Of a stretch of 64,000 nucleotides of DNA, positions 45,070 through 57,209 are shown one piece after another. A program made the position numbers and the translations under genes. Numbering within the stretch: the first letter of the stretch is position 1; each line of letters begins with the position of its first letter. Location of the stretch: assembly GCF_964199755.1 (NCBI RefSeq), contig NC_133900.1:80522727-80586726 (forward strand), in the 5' to 3' direction. Under the pieces are notes generated by a model. It searched no databases and was not told where the DNA came from. It was given only the letters and a program-made list of their open reading frames with translations. The DNA comes from Larus michahellis (taxonomy: Eukaryota > Chordata > Aves > Charadriiformes > Laridae).

Positions 45070-46330
45070 TTGCCAGCATCAGTTTGGATGCTGTAATGGT
45101 TGCTATTATGGACAGGGCAAACGTTTTCTGAACTCAGAATATGGCAAGTAGCATGGCCCTTGGCAGCATCCAAAAGTACAGCCCAGGCTGGAAGATAGTA
45201 CAGTTCCTTTATACGCATGAGCCCAGGATCATACATTAAGTTGATAGTGCAACTAGTTGCTTGAAGCTGGCAGGCGCTAGTGGATGACAACCAAGGGTAC
45301 AAGGTGGGGAATTTTATCCCTGCCTTTTCTTCCCAGCACATCAAGGATTGCAATGAGCCGGCAGAGTGGAGCACAGGTGACATCAAGTAGAGGACTGAGA
45401 TTTGAAATTGGGATATTCTGGGCCTTTTTTCTTACAAACTGAAATAAATGTGTGCTGACCAAACCTTACGGAATAGGCCCACATAAACCTAACAGCAGCA
45501 CGACCTGCATTTATTCCCCAGGACGCCAAAAAGCCTTGACTGAACTACAGTGAAAGTGGCATCATTGAGCACGTTGGTGTGTAGTATATTTATCTCAGCA
45601 GCAGCCCTGAAGCAACCCTGCATGAAGACCTGGAATAGAACCTCTGATGAACATCACTGTCTGTAACCTGTTCATTACTCCCCGTCATTCAAGAACCACA
45701 GAAACAGTCAGGTTCCACCCCAAAGCTACCGACTGGAGCATAACTACAAGTTTGGAACTATTTTTCATTTATTTGGTATCCAACTCCTCAGTAAATCAGC
45801 ATAATATAGTCTGATGCTACCCACTGCAAAGAAACTACCCAGCTCTGATTTGGACTGTTAATCCTGAAAACACTTAGAACGCTTTGCCATGGTAAGCCCA
45901 TTTATTTACTCTCCATAATATTGTCAAACAGATGTACAGGAGCAGAGAAGTAGTAGGTAAATCCCAGGCAAACAGAGAAAATTTACAAGAAAATTTTATG
46001 TCAAGTATAATTGATGATTAGCGTTGGCCCCGTGCTTATTGCTTTTGCGCTTTTTTTTTTCCTCAACGTTAGTCTAATTCTCATTGTGAGCCTTTATAAT
46101 GTCGTTTTCTGTTGTAAATTATTTTAATCTGAATCTGTTTAGACTGCATCATCACGTTTTTGTCATTTAAAATGATTTTCACTCATCAGCAAGTACTTCT
46201 AGTTTGTATTCTTAGCTGTTTTACAAAACTAAGCATCCATAGCACATTTTCTCAAGGTTCTGAGATCGATTTTGGGGCCGCTTGTAGTAATAAGAAAAAT
46301 CTTTATAGAATTTAGACACGCTGTCATTTG
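45070..46330. other. Intergenic DNA between FAM149A and TLR3
   Basis: No exon or known repeat was recognised. Confidence 0.5.
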
Positions 46331-46334
46331 TCAG

Positions 46335-46450
46335 GGTTTAAGGGCCAGAAAAGACCATTTGATCATGTAGTCTGACCTCTTGTATCACATTTCACCTCGG
46401 CATTTCTCCATGCATTCTCTGCATCTCTATGTCATTTTTAATATCCATGT
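46335..46450 (-). mobile_element. Ancient CR1-type 3' end
   Basis: GTTTAAGGGCCAGAAAAGACC, ATTTGATCATGTAGTCTGAC and CTCTTGTATCACA match the old amniote CR1 pattern (GGCCAGAAGGGACCATT, GATCATCTAGTCTGACCTCC) known from reptile and bird genomes. Confidence 0.65.
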
Positions 46451-47848
46451 GAACTGCTAACAGTTTCTAAGCAATTTATATTGCTGCGGAATGAGAAATT
46501 CTGCTACCATGTGTCATTACAAATTCAGGAAACATAGAAACCCTTTCTCATGGTAGTCTTTAAATAAGAGAAAGACGGATTGACATGGTGCATACCTGGC
46601 ACCCCATCCTTGCTGACTTGCCTCCTCAACTTTCATGGCCTAAGCATGAAGAGAGAATTTGTCACTTGGCCTGAAAAGGTCAGAAAGATGAGATGAAAGC
46701 ATCACAATGGGGATAATCCTATTACTGTAATTAGGGAATCATCATCTATCACTTCAGCTGTAAACAAAGGCTTTTTTGTTTTCACTCAGGACTTCCCGAG
46801 CAAGTGAAGACAGTCCCCTTCACTCTTGGGTGCATGCAAAATCTATTCCATTAATTATTTTACTCATTTATGTTTTGTGTCATCATGGGACATACAAACC
46901 TATTAAAACCCAACGTTTTTCATCTATGCATGTAACAAATCATGAGAAAAGCTGCTTAAAATGTTAAGTATTGAACTATCTGAAAGCTGTTTTCTAAAGC
47001 AGTAAAGCAATATTCTTGGAGTAATGGTAGCATTAAAATTGATGAGGGAAATGCCAGGGGGGAAAAAACAATTTAAAAATATTCCTGAGCTATTGAAGGA
47101 TCACACACCTACTAAAAATTGACAGTTTTATGAGGTCCTTAGAACAGCAATTAAATATTAAGAAAGACATATAAGTGTCTGTCTAGTGTTTAATTTACAA
47201 TAAATTGTGCTCAAACACTCCATAAAATTGCAACCAGTCTCAAACATTATAAACATCTTTTCAGAGCACACTTTGCTCGTTCTCAGCTCTCTCCAGATCA
47301 AGCTACTAGCCCACGTTTGAACCCTAATGCTCTGGCAATTGCCAACTAGCCCACATTTCTGTAAACTATGTTAAGGAAAAAACAAACTAGATTAATATAT
47401 AAGAAATTAAACTACAGAATTCTTTCTGATTTCTTTACAATTATTTTTTTTCACTATCAAAGGCAAAACTATATACAGTCACACAGAAGGAAAAAAAATA
47501 TGAAATTAATCTACTTTTGAAGTTTTTTCCTCCCACTCTAGCTGTACCTGTAGTCACAGTCATATTTATGATATGGTCTAAAACTATTTCTTTTGGGGGG
47601 TTAATTTTTCTTTTTGTTGTTTCACCAGTAACAAATTCTTCAGTGATGAAATTACAGTAGCACCACCTCCCCCACAAAGTTGTCTTCTGGTTACGCTACA
47701 GAAATATCTATGCCTTTACTCATTTTATGCAGGTGCATCAGCTGTGCCTTGGCCACTTTTCACATTGACTTCAAGTTCTATTTGAAGGCCGGCATATAGT
47801 TTTATGCACATTTGAAGAATTAAGGTGGTATCTCTCAGTATAAATGCC
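46451..47848. other. Intergenic DNA 3' of TLR3
   Basis: AT-rich. Probably includes some TLR3 3' UTR or downstream sequence, but no clear AATAAA could be assigned. No other feature recognised. Confidence 0.4.
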
Positions 47849-47972
47849 ATAGAACATGATTTGGGTCAGAAGGGACCTTAAAGACCATCTAGTTCCAACC
47901 CCCCTGCCACGGGCAGGGACACCTCCCACCAGACCAGGCTGCTCAAAGCCCCGTCCAACCCAGCCTTGATGC
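47849..47972 (-). mobile_element. CR1 LINE, short 3' end near the TLR3 3' UTR
   Basis: The inverted end AAGGGACCTTAAAGACCATC through CCCGTCCAACCCAGCCTTGA. It lies about 850 bases past the TLR3 stop and could be inside the 3' UTR. Confidence 0.88.
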
Positions 47973-48068
47973 AATAATAAATATGCAATAAAATGATCCC
48001 ATAATTCAAATACGTACTTTCAAAATGTCCTTCTGCCAGCTCTCCGAATTTCAGTAGGGAAGAGTAGA

Positions 48069-48092
48069 AATTTTTTTTTTTTTTTTTTTTTT
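48069..48092 (+). repeat. Poly-T tract (poly-A on the minus strand)
   Basis: A run of 24 T residues lies in the region downstream of TLR3. No retroposed body was recognised next to it. Confidence 0.8.
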
Positions 48093-48819
48093 TACTCATA
48101 CCACATTGATTGAATCAGTTGACTCACTAGTCTGAAGATCTGGTTCTGATAGTCATCAGTACCAGCCCCACCCAGAAGGCATTAGCAATCCTTCACTGCG
48201 TGCTCTGAACAGGCTGCCCACGGGGTCCAGTTTCTTTCTGTGGCTTTCTCTTAAAATAAAGGTTTTAAAGCTCACTTTGAAACTCTGCTATGTTTCTTGG
48301 GTTTGACTTCAGAAATAATTTTCCATGCTACTTACTGTGCTTCACATGGAAAGTTTTCCAATTTTAGTTTCGCTCAATATCCCCTTGTGTTATGAAAGCA
48401 AGCAGTAGTATCCACTCTACCTTCTACACAGAAAAAATTGCCATTTTATCATTATTGCATGCTCTTTTGCATATCCCTTTAAAGTGGAGAGTCTGTGTCT
48501 TTCCTGCACTACATCAGATCGACATTTTTTCTAGGACATCAGCCATTCTCACCGCTTTTCAGAAATTCTGCCACATTTTTGATACACCGACTGAAATGAC
48601 TATCAATCGTGATCCATTTTAACATGTCACTTCAGTGCAGGTGAATTAAAACATCAGCAAACACAGGAATATAGACAAGTAAATTTAAATTATACTGACT
48701 CTTACACATCTTTCCAGCATGACAAAGTTTTTTCAGGTCTTCCTGAAGGCTTGTTAGTTTTCCAGTGTTAGTTTTTTTCCAATGTTAGTTGTTAGTTTTC
48801 AAATCTGTACTTTAAAACT

Positions 48820-49048
48820 TCATTGCGCTCTACTATTAGATTTAAGTGCCATCACTAATTGCTGATAAAATGCACCGACTCGTTCTTTCTGAGCTGGCCA
48901 GTTCAAGATGCAGCGAGATCTGAACATCCCTCTTCTCATTTGAAGTGCATGATACAACTTGTAATCTTGGATATCATGAAGAAAGATCAATATGATGGAG
49001 TCCCGACTTTGTTCAATAGCTTGCTGACGAGCATAATACACCTTAAAC
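48820..49048 (-). CDS. TLR3: TLR3 last coding exon
   Basis: The acceptor TCTGTTTCAG is followed by FKVYYARQQAIEQ, then SIILIFLHDIQDYKLYHAL and the box 3 region RCILNWPAQKERVGAF. The stop is TGA at 48822-48820. It is 229 nt. Confidence 0.94.
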
Positions 49049-52000
49049 CTGAAACAGAAATAAGACAAAATTACATGTTTTCTTTCATGTGGAGGGAAAA
49101 AGTAACAGTTCTTTTAATCCCTCACATAATAGCGCACTGCAAACACAAGGGGTCTTAATGTCTATTCCGTGATATAGAATTGTCATTACTTATGTTAAAT
49201 TAGTTACCTTCTAAATAAAGAAAACAATCATCCTCTAAAAATATAACCTAAGTCTACTGTCTTGATACAGCCTTGTTTAGCAAAGTTCCTTTCTTTTCCA
49301 GATCACGACATAAGAAAGGTGAAAAGACTTGTTTAAAGCCAAATAAAAATCATCTTTGGATGCTAGTGAGCTCACCCATTACTGCTCTTCTTCAAACATG
49401 TAATTTTAAGGAAAGCAGTCTGAGCAGCTTGAATTTTGAAAAAAAAAAAAAATATATTGACAGCAAGATTCAAATTTCCACTGGTGTACATGTGGAACAA
49501 TTAACTTTATTAACTTAGGAATTATTCTGAAGTTACGGTATACTAAGTAAATATATTAAAGTAGAATTTGCATGGCGTTCTTTATTAAAGAGTATATTTG
49601 ATTAAATTACACAGCAAAAGAGATTAACTTGTTAAAAAAATCTGTTAAGAAATTTTCCCTCTTACATTTAAAAGTTTATATCCAACTCACTTTTTGCACC
49701 AGGGATCCTGTAAGAGGTATTCAGTCACAATAAAAATAATCTTCCTGCTCTTTTTTATGCTGTTAGCTGTGGCTTCAAATTCAGATATGCCTGCTTCAAA
49801 GTCACGGTCTTCTAAACAAAATTTAATTTGATAGTGGTTATTTTTTTCCAGAGACCCTAAATTCTTAGACACCCAATCCTTGTCCTGTCTTGCATGAATA
49901 ACATAGGCGTCAAATTCAAACTCTTCCTGTTGTCTGTCAAGTTCTTTAAAGCCAAGTATTCGATTTACTGAAATATTCCAGTAGAAAGCTATTCTCCACC
50001 CTTCAAAATGGATGATAAGAACAGTAAAAATTACTAGTGTCACAACAGTAGTAGTGATCAGGAACAGAAGTTTAAATGGAGCACTGTCTTTGCAGGTTGA
50101 GCTATCAAAATGCAACACCAGACTACCGTGATATTTAGGTGGGGTGTTGCAAATGTACTGGGACCTCAACCCAGGTATATATGTTTGGGTCACGTTGAGC
50201 CAGTCAGCAAACCAAGCAATGCTTTCACAGGTGCAATCAAAAGGATTGGAATCCATCGTTAGTATTCTCAAGCTCTTGAAAGCTGGGCCGAACACTTTTT
50301 CTTCCACTGAGGTTATCAGATTTTTCTGCAGGTTCAACGCATTCAGGGAGACTTGATCATCAAAAAGGGTGGCTGGAAGCAAATTCAAATTATTTGATCC
50401 TAAATCCAAGTTTTTTAATTGAAACAGACCCTTGAAAGCCTGAACTGGAATCTCATCGAGACCATTTGATTTTAAATTAAGAATGCGCAAATTGGGAAGA
50501 TCTTTTAAAAAAAGAACAGGGCCACCTGGATTTGCCTGTTTCCAAAGCCGCGCTAAATTATTGTGCTGCAAATCCAGAATGTCCAGTTTGTGAAGTCCAT
50601 CAAACAAGTCTTCTTTTATGTTTGCTATGTTGTTATTGCTGACGTCTAAAATGGTCAGATTTTGTAGAGGACGAAAAGGCGAAGGAGAAACTGCCAGATT
50701 ACTGCAACCTACCTTCCTCAGCATCAGTTTTCTAAGGCTTGGGACAAAAATGAATGATTCGCTTCGCAAGGACAGATTTTTATTATAGGAAAGATAAATA
50801 TCTTGTATATTATTGAGACCTTTAAACTCATGACCTGTGAGCTCTTGACTAATTTCATTGAGACCAAGATCAAGAATTTTCAGGTCTCCCAAGGAGGAAA
50901 ATGCCCCACTTCCTATTGTAGAGATTCTTGTTTTTGTGAGGTTGAGAACCTGCAAACTGGAATTAGCAAGTGATGAAAATGTTGTATTAGTTATTCTTTG
51001 TAAGTTTATGATGCAGTTACAGAGGCTCAGGTATTTCAGGTTGTTCAGACCTGTGAACATATTAGCAGTAATTCCTGGAAAATAGTTATTATCCATTATA
51101 AGGTATTCCAGGTCACGTAACCAATGAAAGGAAAAATCTTCAATTTTCCCAGTAACTGAACTTATCAGATTCAGATGTTTGAGGCTGGATAATCCAGAAA
51201 ATAAATGTAAAGATACATGAATGTTAGTATGCTTTAGGTTTAAGTATTGTAAACTTGAAAGCCACTGAAATGAGTCATCTTCTATCAAAGACAGAGAATT
51301 TTGGGAAAGGTTTAAAATGGTAAGATTTGTTCCTTGCAGTCCCTGGAAAGTTGACTTGCTAATGTACGAAAGCTTCACGTGGCTCAGGGAGAGGTTCTGA
51401 ATCGCTGTGTTTGATAATTCTGTACAAAGTTTCTTTGTGCAATTTTCACCAAGTTCAACGTTGTTCAGTATGAGGCCAAACAGGTTTCCAATTGCACGTA
51501 AACTTCCTGTGTGAAACTGAAATGAAAAAAGAGTTTTGATCAAAAGAAGGGGATTATGTTAGAAAGTTGACCTATAAAGCCGAAAATTGCAAAGGTTTTC
51601 AAACGAGATTTTCAAGCAGAATATAACTTCTACACACAGATTTTTCCACAGCCAAGTTCAGATAAACAGTTCTTGGAGTTTATACTTCTTGTGATAATAC
51701 TTCTAAAATTTGTAACACGATTATCATCATTCTGAGCGGTACTCTTGCAGAAGAAGATAGAAAGTTGCTCAGTGAGATGCAAGTGAACAACAATTTGTAT
51801 CCAACTAGTGCAACTCTTGCACTAGAAGTATCTTAGAAATTGAGATAATCTCTTTCTTCAGCTTTGTTTTATGGGCATCTGCTAAGGATACCAATATACC
51901 AGTGCAAAACCAGTAAAAAAGTTATTTAGGGCTTCAGAGAGCCAAGAAGAAACCCAGTTTCTCTGTGAGCAGAAGCTACACTCATGAAATGTGATACTAC

Positions 52001-55000
52001 ACACTTGCTCCCACAACGTCAATCACAAGTCTCTGTCACAGTGCTGGCCCCTCATCTTGAGGCAGATATTAGATGAATTATTAAATACTCCATTTGTCAG
52101 AATGACTCAAATGCATGTGACCGCTTTTCAGACAGCAGTACTGTAAAATCAGAGCAGGTTCAACTAGCATAAAGTAGCACTGCCCAAGAAAGGAGCAGTC
52201 CCATCTTCCTATCCACATGCCAGCATGGCCATACATGCAGTGACATGGTGCACGAGATAGGGAACCAACCCGACAACGAGCTAACCAAGCCAAAACATCT
52301 GTAGAGTTTCCCCAGTGACGCAGAGCATGGCCTCACTAAAGCTTGTACCAGAAAGAGGGAGGGACGAAGCATCCAAAGGGAAGAGGAAGGTGGGATCGCC
52401 TCCTAGCAGTGGTACGAGCTTATGCCACTCTAAAATATTCTTGAAATTTCCTTGTACATGTTCTCTACAGATCAATCAACTAGGAAAAAAACCCCAAGCA
52501 AATGCAATGCAAATTCAGTGTTCATATGCTGATGACTTCTATTTGCTATTCAGTGTTCATACTAGATGATCTTTAAGGGCCCTTCCAACCTAAACCATTC
52601 TGTGGTTCTCTGCTGAGGGTCAACCAGTTTAAATCTGCAGCACTTACCATCACTCTTCAAAGAATCATATTGTAACGCTGAGAAGTGGGTCAGGGAGAAC
52701 AGTGAGGTAGGTGGCAGAGAAAACACCCATTTCATTTTTTGAAAGAGTGAGTATTCTTTTCTGCAAAGATTATTTCCCTGGGGTACCCCACAGGCACAAA
52801 TGGACGTTCTCTTTGATTAACTAGGAAGCGAGACCTGGACTGTATAACTAGCCTTGCATAATATCACACTTTTTCCCCACTTAGAAAGTATGTCAGCCGT
52901 TCACCTTCAGCATATACAAACAAAATCCTGCGTAGAAAATATCTGGTAAGGGTTCACAGAGCTACTTGATCTAGCTCTTGCTTGAGACCTCTGATGTACA
53001 TGGAACCAGCTCTTGCTGATTTTAGACAGAAAAAAAGAATTACGTGTGTCACTAATGCTGTATACAGGTTTTTATATGTATATATATGTGTATATATGTA
53101 TATATATGTGTGTATATAGGTGTATATATGGTTTTATCTTTGACCTCGGTGAATCCAAAATGTAATATAAATGTCACACAATCATAAATGATAAACCAGG
53201 ATAGTTCCATTTTATACTTACACCTGTTGAATTTCTGTTGAAATGCCTCCTACCTCTTTCAGTGGATTTGATGACAAATCAAGGCTATTCAATGAGGTGT
53301 TGCTAAGAAAATCAAAGTCTTCCTTTTTTAACTCGGTGATTTGATTGCTATTCAACGTGAGCTCACGAAGGTTCTTCAACTGTTGCTGCAATCCTAGATT
53401 TGCTGACTTCAAAAGATTATGAGATAGGTCCAAAATATTCAAGTTCTGGGGAGAAGATGCAAACAGAAAAGTATAAAATCCTTTTTATTTTATATAATAC
53501 GAAACCATTTTGAAATATTCCATTAGAATCTAATCGATTAGAAATTAGTTGCAATACTACTATTGAAATAAATTTGTAATAGAGAAATGGCAGCTTTCAA
53601 GCTCCTGCAGGAAGAAGCCTTCTGTGTCCTCCCCACCTGTAACTTTCATTGTGTTCACAGTCTTAACCTGCTGAAGTATCTGCTGCAAACCGAAGAGTTA
53701 CTTTATCTAAAATTCCTTAACTCGCTGAAAGCCCTCCTGCTCCAGATAAAGTGGCAAAAGCAAAAGTCTACAGCTGGCTGCAGTTACAACTACTGCAGTA
53801 TTAAACTGTGCGTTCCACCCTCTTCGCTGTGGTCCCCTGCTGTGAGTGAAAGTGAGGAAGGGAAGAGGAGGGCAGCAGCAGCCCACACAGATCAGAGCTG
53901 TACGCCTTGTAGTGCTCCAGCTCCTGCCCAGGTGCTCAGACTCCTCCACATCTGCAGGGAAGGAGATGCTACCCTGAAGGCGACTCCACAGAAGATGCCT
54001 TGAGGTGCCCCAAGTCCGGCTTCCATCAGGAACAGGGCAGCAGAACTTCAGTTCTGCTCCCAGCACTAGAGCTGGCTGTACCCGTTTGTACTTAGCTGAG
54101 AGTCAGCAGTCCTACGACACAAACCAGTACATTTTGTGTAACTGAACTGGAATGCTGAGTTTAGCAGAAAAGTCCAGACTTGTTCAAAACAACATTCACA
54201 CTTGTTAGAACATTGTACAACAATTAATAGAATCACAGAATGGTTTAAGTTGGAAGGGACCTTAAAGATCATCCAGTTCCAACCCCCCTGCCCTGGGCAG
54301 GGACACCTCCCACCAGACCAGGTCGCTCACAGCGCCGTCGAGCCTGGCCTTGGACACCTCCAGGGATGGGGCAGCCACAGCTTCTCTGGGCAACCTGGGC
54401 CAGGGGCTCACCACCCTCACAGCAAAGAATTTCTTCCTAATATCTCATTGAAATCTCCCCTCTTACAGTTTAAAACCATTCCCCCTTGTCCTATGGCTCC
54501 CCTCCCTGATCCAGAGTCCCTCCCCATCTCTCCTGGAGCCCCTTTAGGGTCTGGAAGGGGCTCTAAGGTCTCCCCGGAGCCTTCTCTTCTCCAGGCTGAA
54601 CCCCCCCAACTCTCTCAGCCTGTCCTCACAGCAGAGGGGCTCCAGCCCTCCCAGCATCTCCATGGCCTCCTCTGGACTCGTTCCAACAGGTCCATGTTCT
54701 TCTTATGCTGGGGGCGCAGAGCTGGAGGCAGTATTACAGGTGGGATCCCATGAGAGTGGAGTGGAGGGGCAGAATCACCTACCTCCTGACTGTCTCTATT
54801 TCCTTTTGTCCTTAGGCCCTTCCTTTTTCATGATTCCCTGCTCGGTGCAAAGACCATGGAATAGTCTTTCTCTGCCTCCAGTGCTGGTCCCCCAACCTCA
54901 TAGATGCTACAGAGAAAACTATTTAACCACGTGTAAACTACCAGCGGAAAAAAAAAGAAGGTAGAGTAAAAAGGTCTTTACCGTTTCTCAATCCTCAGTG

Positions 55001-55832
55001 TCCTGGGAGACACTACATTCAGCCTAAGCACTGGCTTTCATGGTCTGAGTAATTACACCTGACCTTGAGAATTTAGGCTAGCTACCATTTTTAGACCCCA
55101 GGCAACTCAGATTCCACACCATTCACTTCGCCCTATACGTCACCTACTGCTACTGTTCTCTCAGCACAAATCCTGTACGGAGAGGTGCCTCGATGGGAAA
55201 AGGGGATGGAGAACAGTGGCTCATAAGGGTGGCTGAGACTCCAGTGTGCCAGGCCTTTTCTTCAGAAAAACAATAAAAGAAGATGACATGCTGGGTATTT
55301 TCAGATGCAAAGAGGTAACTGTTCCGTATACACACTGGAAAATACAGTAAATTCCCCATTTATTTACATGAAAAGGTGCATTTCTAAAGCTTACCTCCAG
55401 GGTTTTGAAAGGATCATTTTTTATATTTATTCTGTTGTACCCTAGGTTGAGCTCGGTCAGGTTGGTGCAGGAAGCAAAGAGTCTGTCGGGGAGCTTAGAC
55501 AATTCGTTATGCTCTAACTTCAGGATCCGTAACAGGGGCACGTTTTGGCACAATTCTGGTTGCAGTTTAGAGATGCTGTTGTAGCCCGCGTTCAAGTAAA
55601 CCAGCTGGCTGTACCTGGTCAGATTTGCAGGACCCAGCAGCCTCAGCTGATTATGAGAAATGTCCAAACCCGTTATATTGGTTGGGAGATCAGAAGGAAT
55701 TTGCGTCAGCTTTAGGTGGCTGCAGTCAGCCATTTCATTTCGGATCTGGCATTGCTTTCCGACCGACGCACACAGCAAGCAGACAGACAGCAGTCGGAGA
55801 GACAACCTGCTCCACCAAACAGCACTTCCCAT
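48820..55832 (-). CDS. TLR3: Toll-like receptor 3, complete coding region in four exons
   Basis: TLR3 is an endosomal receptor for double-stranded RNA that dimerises and signals through TRIF (TICAM1) to IRF3 and NF-kB. The coding exons 55832-55395, 53445-53224, 51516-49691 and 49048-48820 join in phase to 904 aa, the human length. The parts are a signal peptide (MGSAVWW... to about residue 25), LRRNT (CQIRNEMADCSHLKLTQIP), about 23 leucine-rich repeats, LRRCT (NPFDCTCESIAWFADW), a membrane segment at about 703-723, and a TIR domain from about 752. The dsRNA-contact motif LDLQHNNLARLWK with its ANPGG loop is intact. The TIR BB loop is EDRDFEAG, with Ala where most TLRs have Pro, the TRIF-using signature. 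Tyrosines equivalent to human Y759 and Y858 are kept; those for Y756 and Y764 are Phe and Arg. No disrupting change was seen. Confidence 0.96.
49691..51516 (-). CDS. TLR3: TLR3 third coding exon (most LRRs, membrane segment, most of the TIR)
   Basis: The 1,826-nt exon starts FHTGSLRAIGNLFGLILN after a TTCATTTCAG acceptor. It ends at DPWCK plus two bases at a GTGAGT donor. It carries the C-terminal dsRNA site, LRRCT, membrane segment and TIR boxes 1 and 2. The long uninterrupted exon is typical of TLR3. Confidence 0.95.
52558..52612 (+). mobile_element. CR1 LINE, residual 3' tail
   Basis: ACTAGATGATCTTTAAGGGCC, CTTCCAACCTAAACC, ATTCTGTGGTTCTC. Only about 55 bases remain. Confidence 0.75.
53066..53136 (+). 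repeat. TA/TG microsatellite
   Basis: Imperfect TATATATGTG and TATATATGTA units (about 70 bases), about 90 bases from the donor of TLR3 coding exon 2. Confidence 0.85.
53224..53445 (-). CDS. TLR3: TLR3 second coding exon
   Basis: The 222-nt, phase 0 exon encodes residues 147-220: NLNILDLSHNLLKSANLG, then LNSNQITELKKEDFDFL, ending TEIQQ. The acceptor is TCTCCCCAG. The donor is CAG|GTGTAA; a stronger-looking GTAAGT two bases on would break the frame. Confidence 0.92.
54228..54775 (-). mobile_element. CR1 LINE, 5'-truncated, in a TLR3 intron
   Basis: Inverted 3' end (AGAATCACAGAATGGTTTAAG) through GCAGAGGGGCTCCAGCCC. It lies sense to TLR3 between coding exons 1 and 2. The plus-strand open frame of 183 codons is CR1 antisense. 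Confidence 0.93.
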
Positions 55833-55840
55833 CGCTTTAT
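55395..55840 (-). CDS. TLR3: TLR3 first coding exon (start codon at 55832)
   Basis: A TTTGCAG acceptor ends at 55841. Eight bases of 5' UTR precede ATG (55832-55830). The exon encodes residues 1-146: signal peptide, LRRNT and the first repeats, ending DPFKTLE at a GTAAGC donor, phase 0. In-frame sequence upstream of the acceptor is open but intronic. Confidence 0.93.
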
Positions 55841-56188
55841 CTGCAAAGGCAAAATGAACACAGGACACATTGCAATCATTTTGGCACAACTTACATCTTA
55901 AACTGAAGGCTAAGCAAGCCAGGCTCAAAAACCATGTAGTTTTATGCTGAGCAAACGCTCATTATCGTTCTCTTATAAAGCAGCATTAATTTCTGCAGAA
56001 AAGTTAAGTTTAATAATCTCTCTAAATTAAGATTTTTCTTGAAAAACAATAGTATTGCCTTACTATGTAGAAATAATTATGAGCTACCAACATTTTATCT
56101 ATTATCAATGCGAATTTCCAACCATTTCCCCCTTTCTGATTAATTCTGCTTTGCTTTAACATGCATAAAATACAATAAAAATGGCAAA

Positions 56189-56314
56189 ATATACACAGGC
56201 CCCTCAATGTTAATCACTGAGCTCTGAGCTTAACCACACTGATAAATATTTATACACAGGTCCCTCAGTGTTAATCACTATGCTCCGAGCTTAACTACAC
56301 TTAAAGTATTTATA
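56189..56314 (+). repeat. Tandem duplication of about 62 bp in the TLR3 5' intron
   Basis: Two adjacent copies each carry ATACACAGG, CCCTCA(A/G)TGTTAATCACT, CTC(T/C)GAGCTTAAC(C/T)AC and end in TATTTATA. They are roughly 85 percent alike and sit about 350-480 bases upstream of the TLR3 acceptor. No function is known. Confidence 0.8.
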
Positions 56315-56628
56315 GTTATATGCAGTAAGAATGCCTAATATACCACTTCTTTATTTTACAGTTCTTGCCAGTTTTTGTTTTACGAGCAAGCCACACAAAA
56401 GTCTAACCCTCTTTCCATATGATAGTGAAAGGAATACCAGGCTATAGAACGGTGTATGAGAAAGTAAGAGCGGACAAAATAATCAGTACCAACCTAATCA
56501 GGGAAAATAACAAAGAGCCAAGGTGTAGAGAAAACACTGTCCATAGATTCAATACATTTATCCACATACTTCTGGTAAAACTTACACATTTAAGAATTTA
56601 TATACCCCACCCCATCTCTTTTGAGCAT

Positions 56629-57204
56629 TGCCGTGGTTTAACCGTGGCTGGCAGACAGGACCACGCAGCCGCTCACTCACTCCCCCCGCATCGGGATGGG
56701 GGAGAGAATCAGAAAGGTAGAAGTGAGGAAAAAACCAGTGGGTTGAGATAAAGACAGATTAATAGGTAGAGCAAAAGCGCACGCAAGCAAAGCAAAATGA
56801 TTCATTCCCTGCTTCCCATGGGCAGGCAGGCATGCAGCATCTCCAGGAAAGCCAGGCTCCATCACATGTAATGGTGACTTGGGAAAACAAATGCCATCGC
56901 TCCCAACGTCTCGCCCTTCCTTTGTCTTCCCCAGCTTCATACACCGAGCATGACGTCCCATGGCATGGAATATCCCTGTGGTCAGTTGGGGTCAGCTGTC
57001 CCAGCTGTGTCCCCTCCCGACTTCTTGTGCCCCCCCAGCCTGCTCCTGGTGGGGTGGGGTGAGGAGCCAGAAAAGGCCTTGAGAGCTCAGCAACCACCCA
57101 AACCCCCAGTGCCCTGTCACACTATTCCCATCCCAAACCCAACACACAGCACAGCAGCAGCTGCCAGTAAGAAAATCAACTCTATCCCAGCTGAAACCAT
57201 GACA
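56629..57204 (+). mobile_element. Solo LTR of an avian ERVL-type retrovirus
   Basis: The element begins TGCCGTGGTTTAACCG and ends CTGAAACCATGACA. It has typical bird ERVL LTR blocks: CACGCAGCCGCTCACTCACT, GGGTTGAGATAAAGACAG, ATGGGCAGGCAGGC, CATGACGTCCCATGGCATGG, and GTCAGCTGTCCCAGCTGTG. The 4-mer GCAT flanks both ends (56625-56628 and 57205-57208), consistent with a target-site duplication. No viral genes remain. It is antisense to TLR3, inside the inferred 5' intron. Confidence 0.88.
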
Positions 57205-57209
57205 GCATT

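Larger units (their letters stand above)
51517..53223. other. TLR3 intron between coding exons 2 and 3
   Basis: The intron holds a CR1 tail at 52558 and a TA/TG microsatellite near 53070. The rest shows nothing recognised. Confidence 0.7.

Noticed and set aside
55221-55394. Extension of the TLR3 frame past the exon end
   Set aside because: The frame stays open into the intron by chance; the GTAAGC donor at 55394 and in-phase junction to the next exon define the end.
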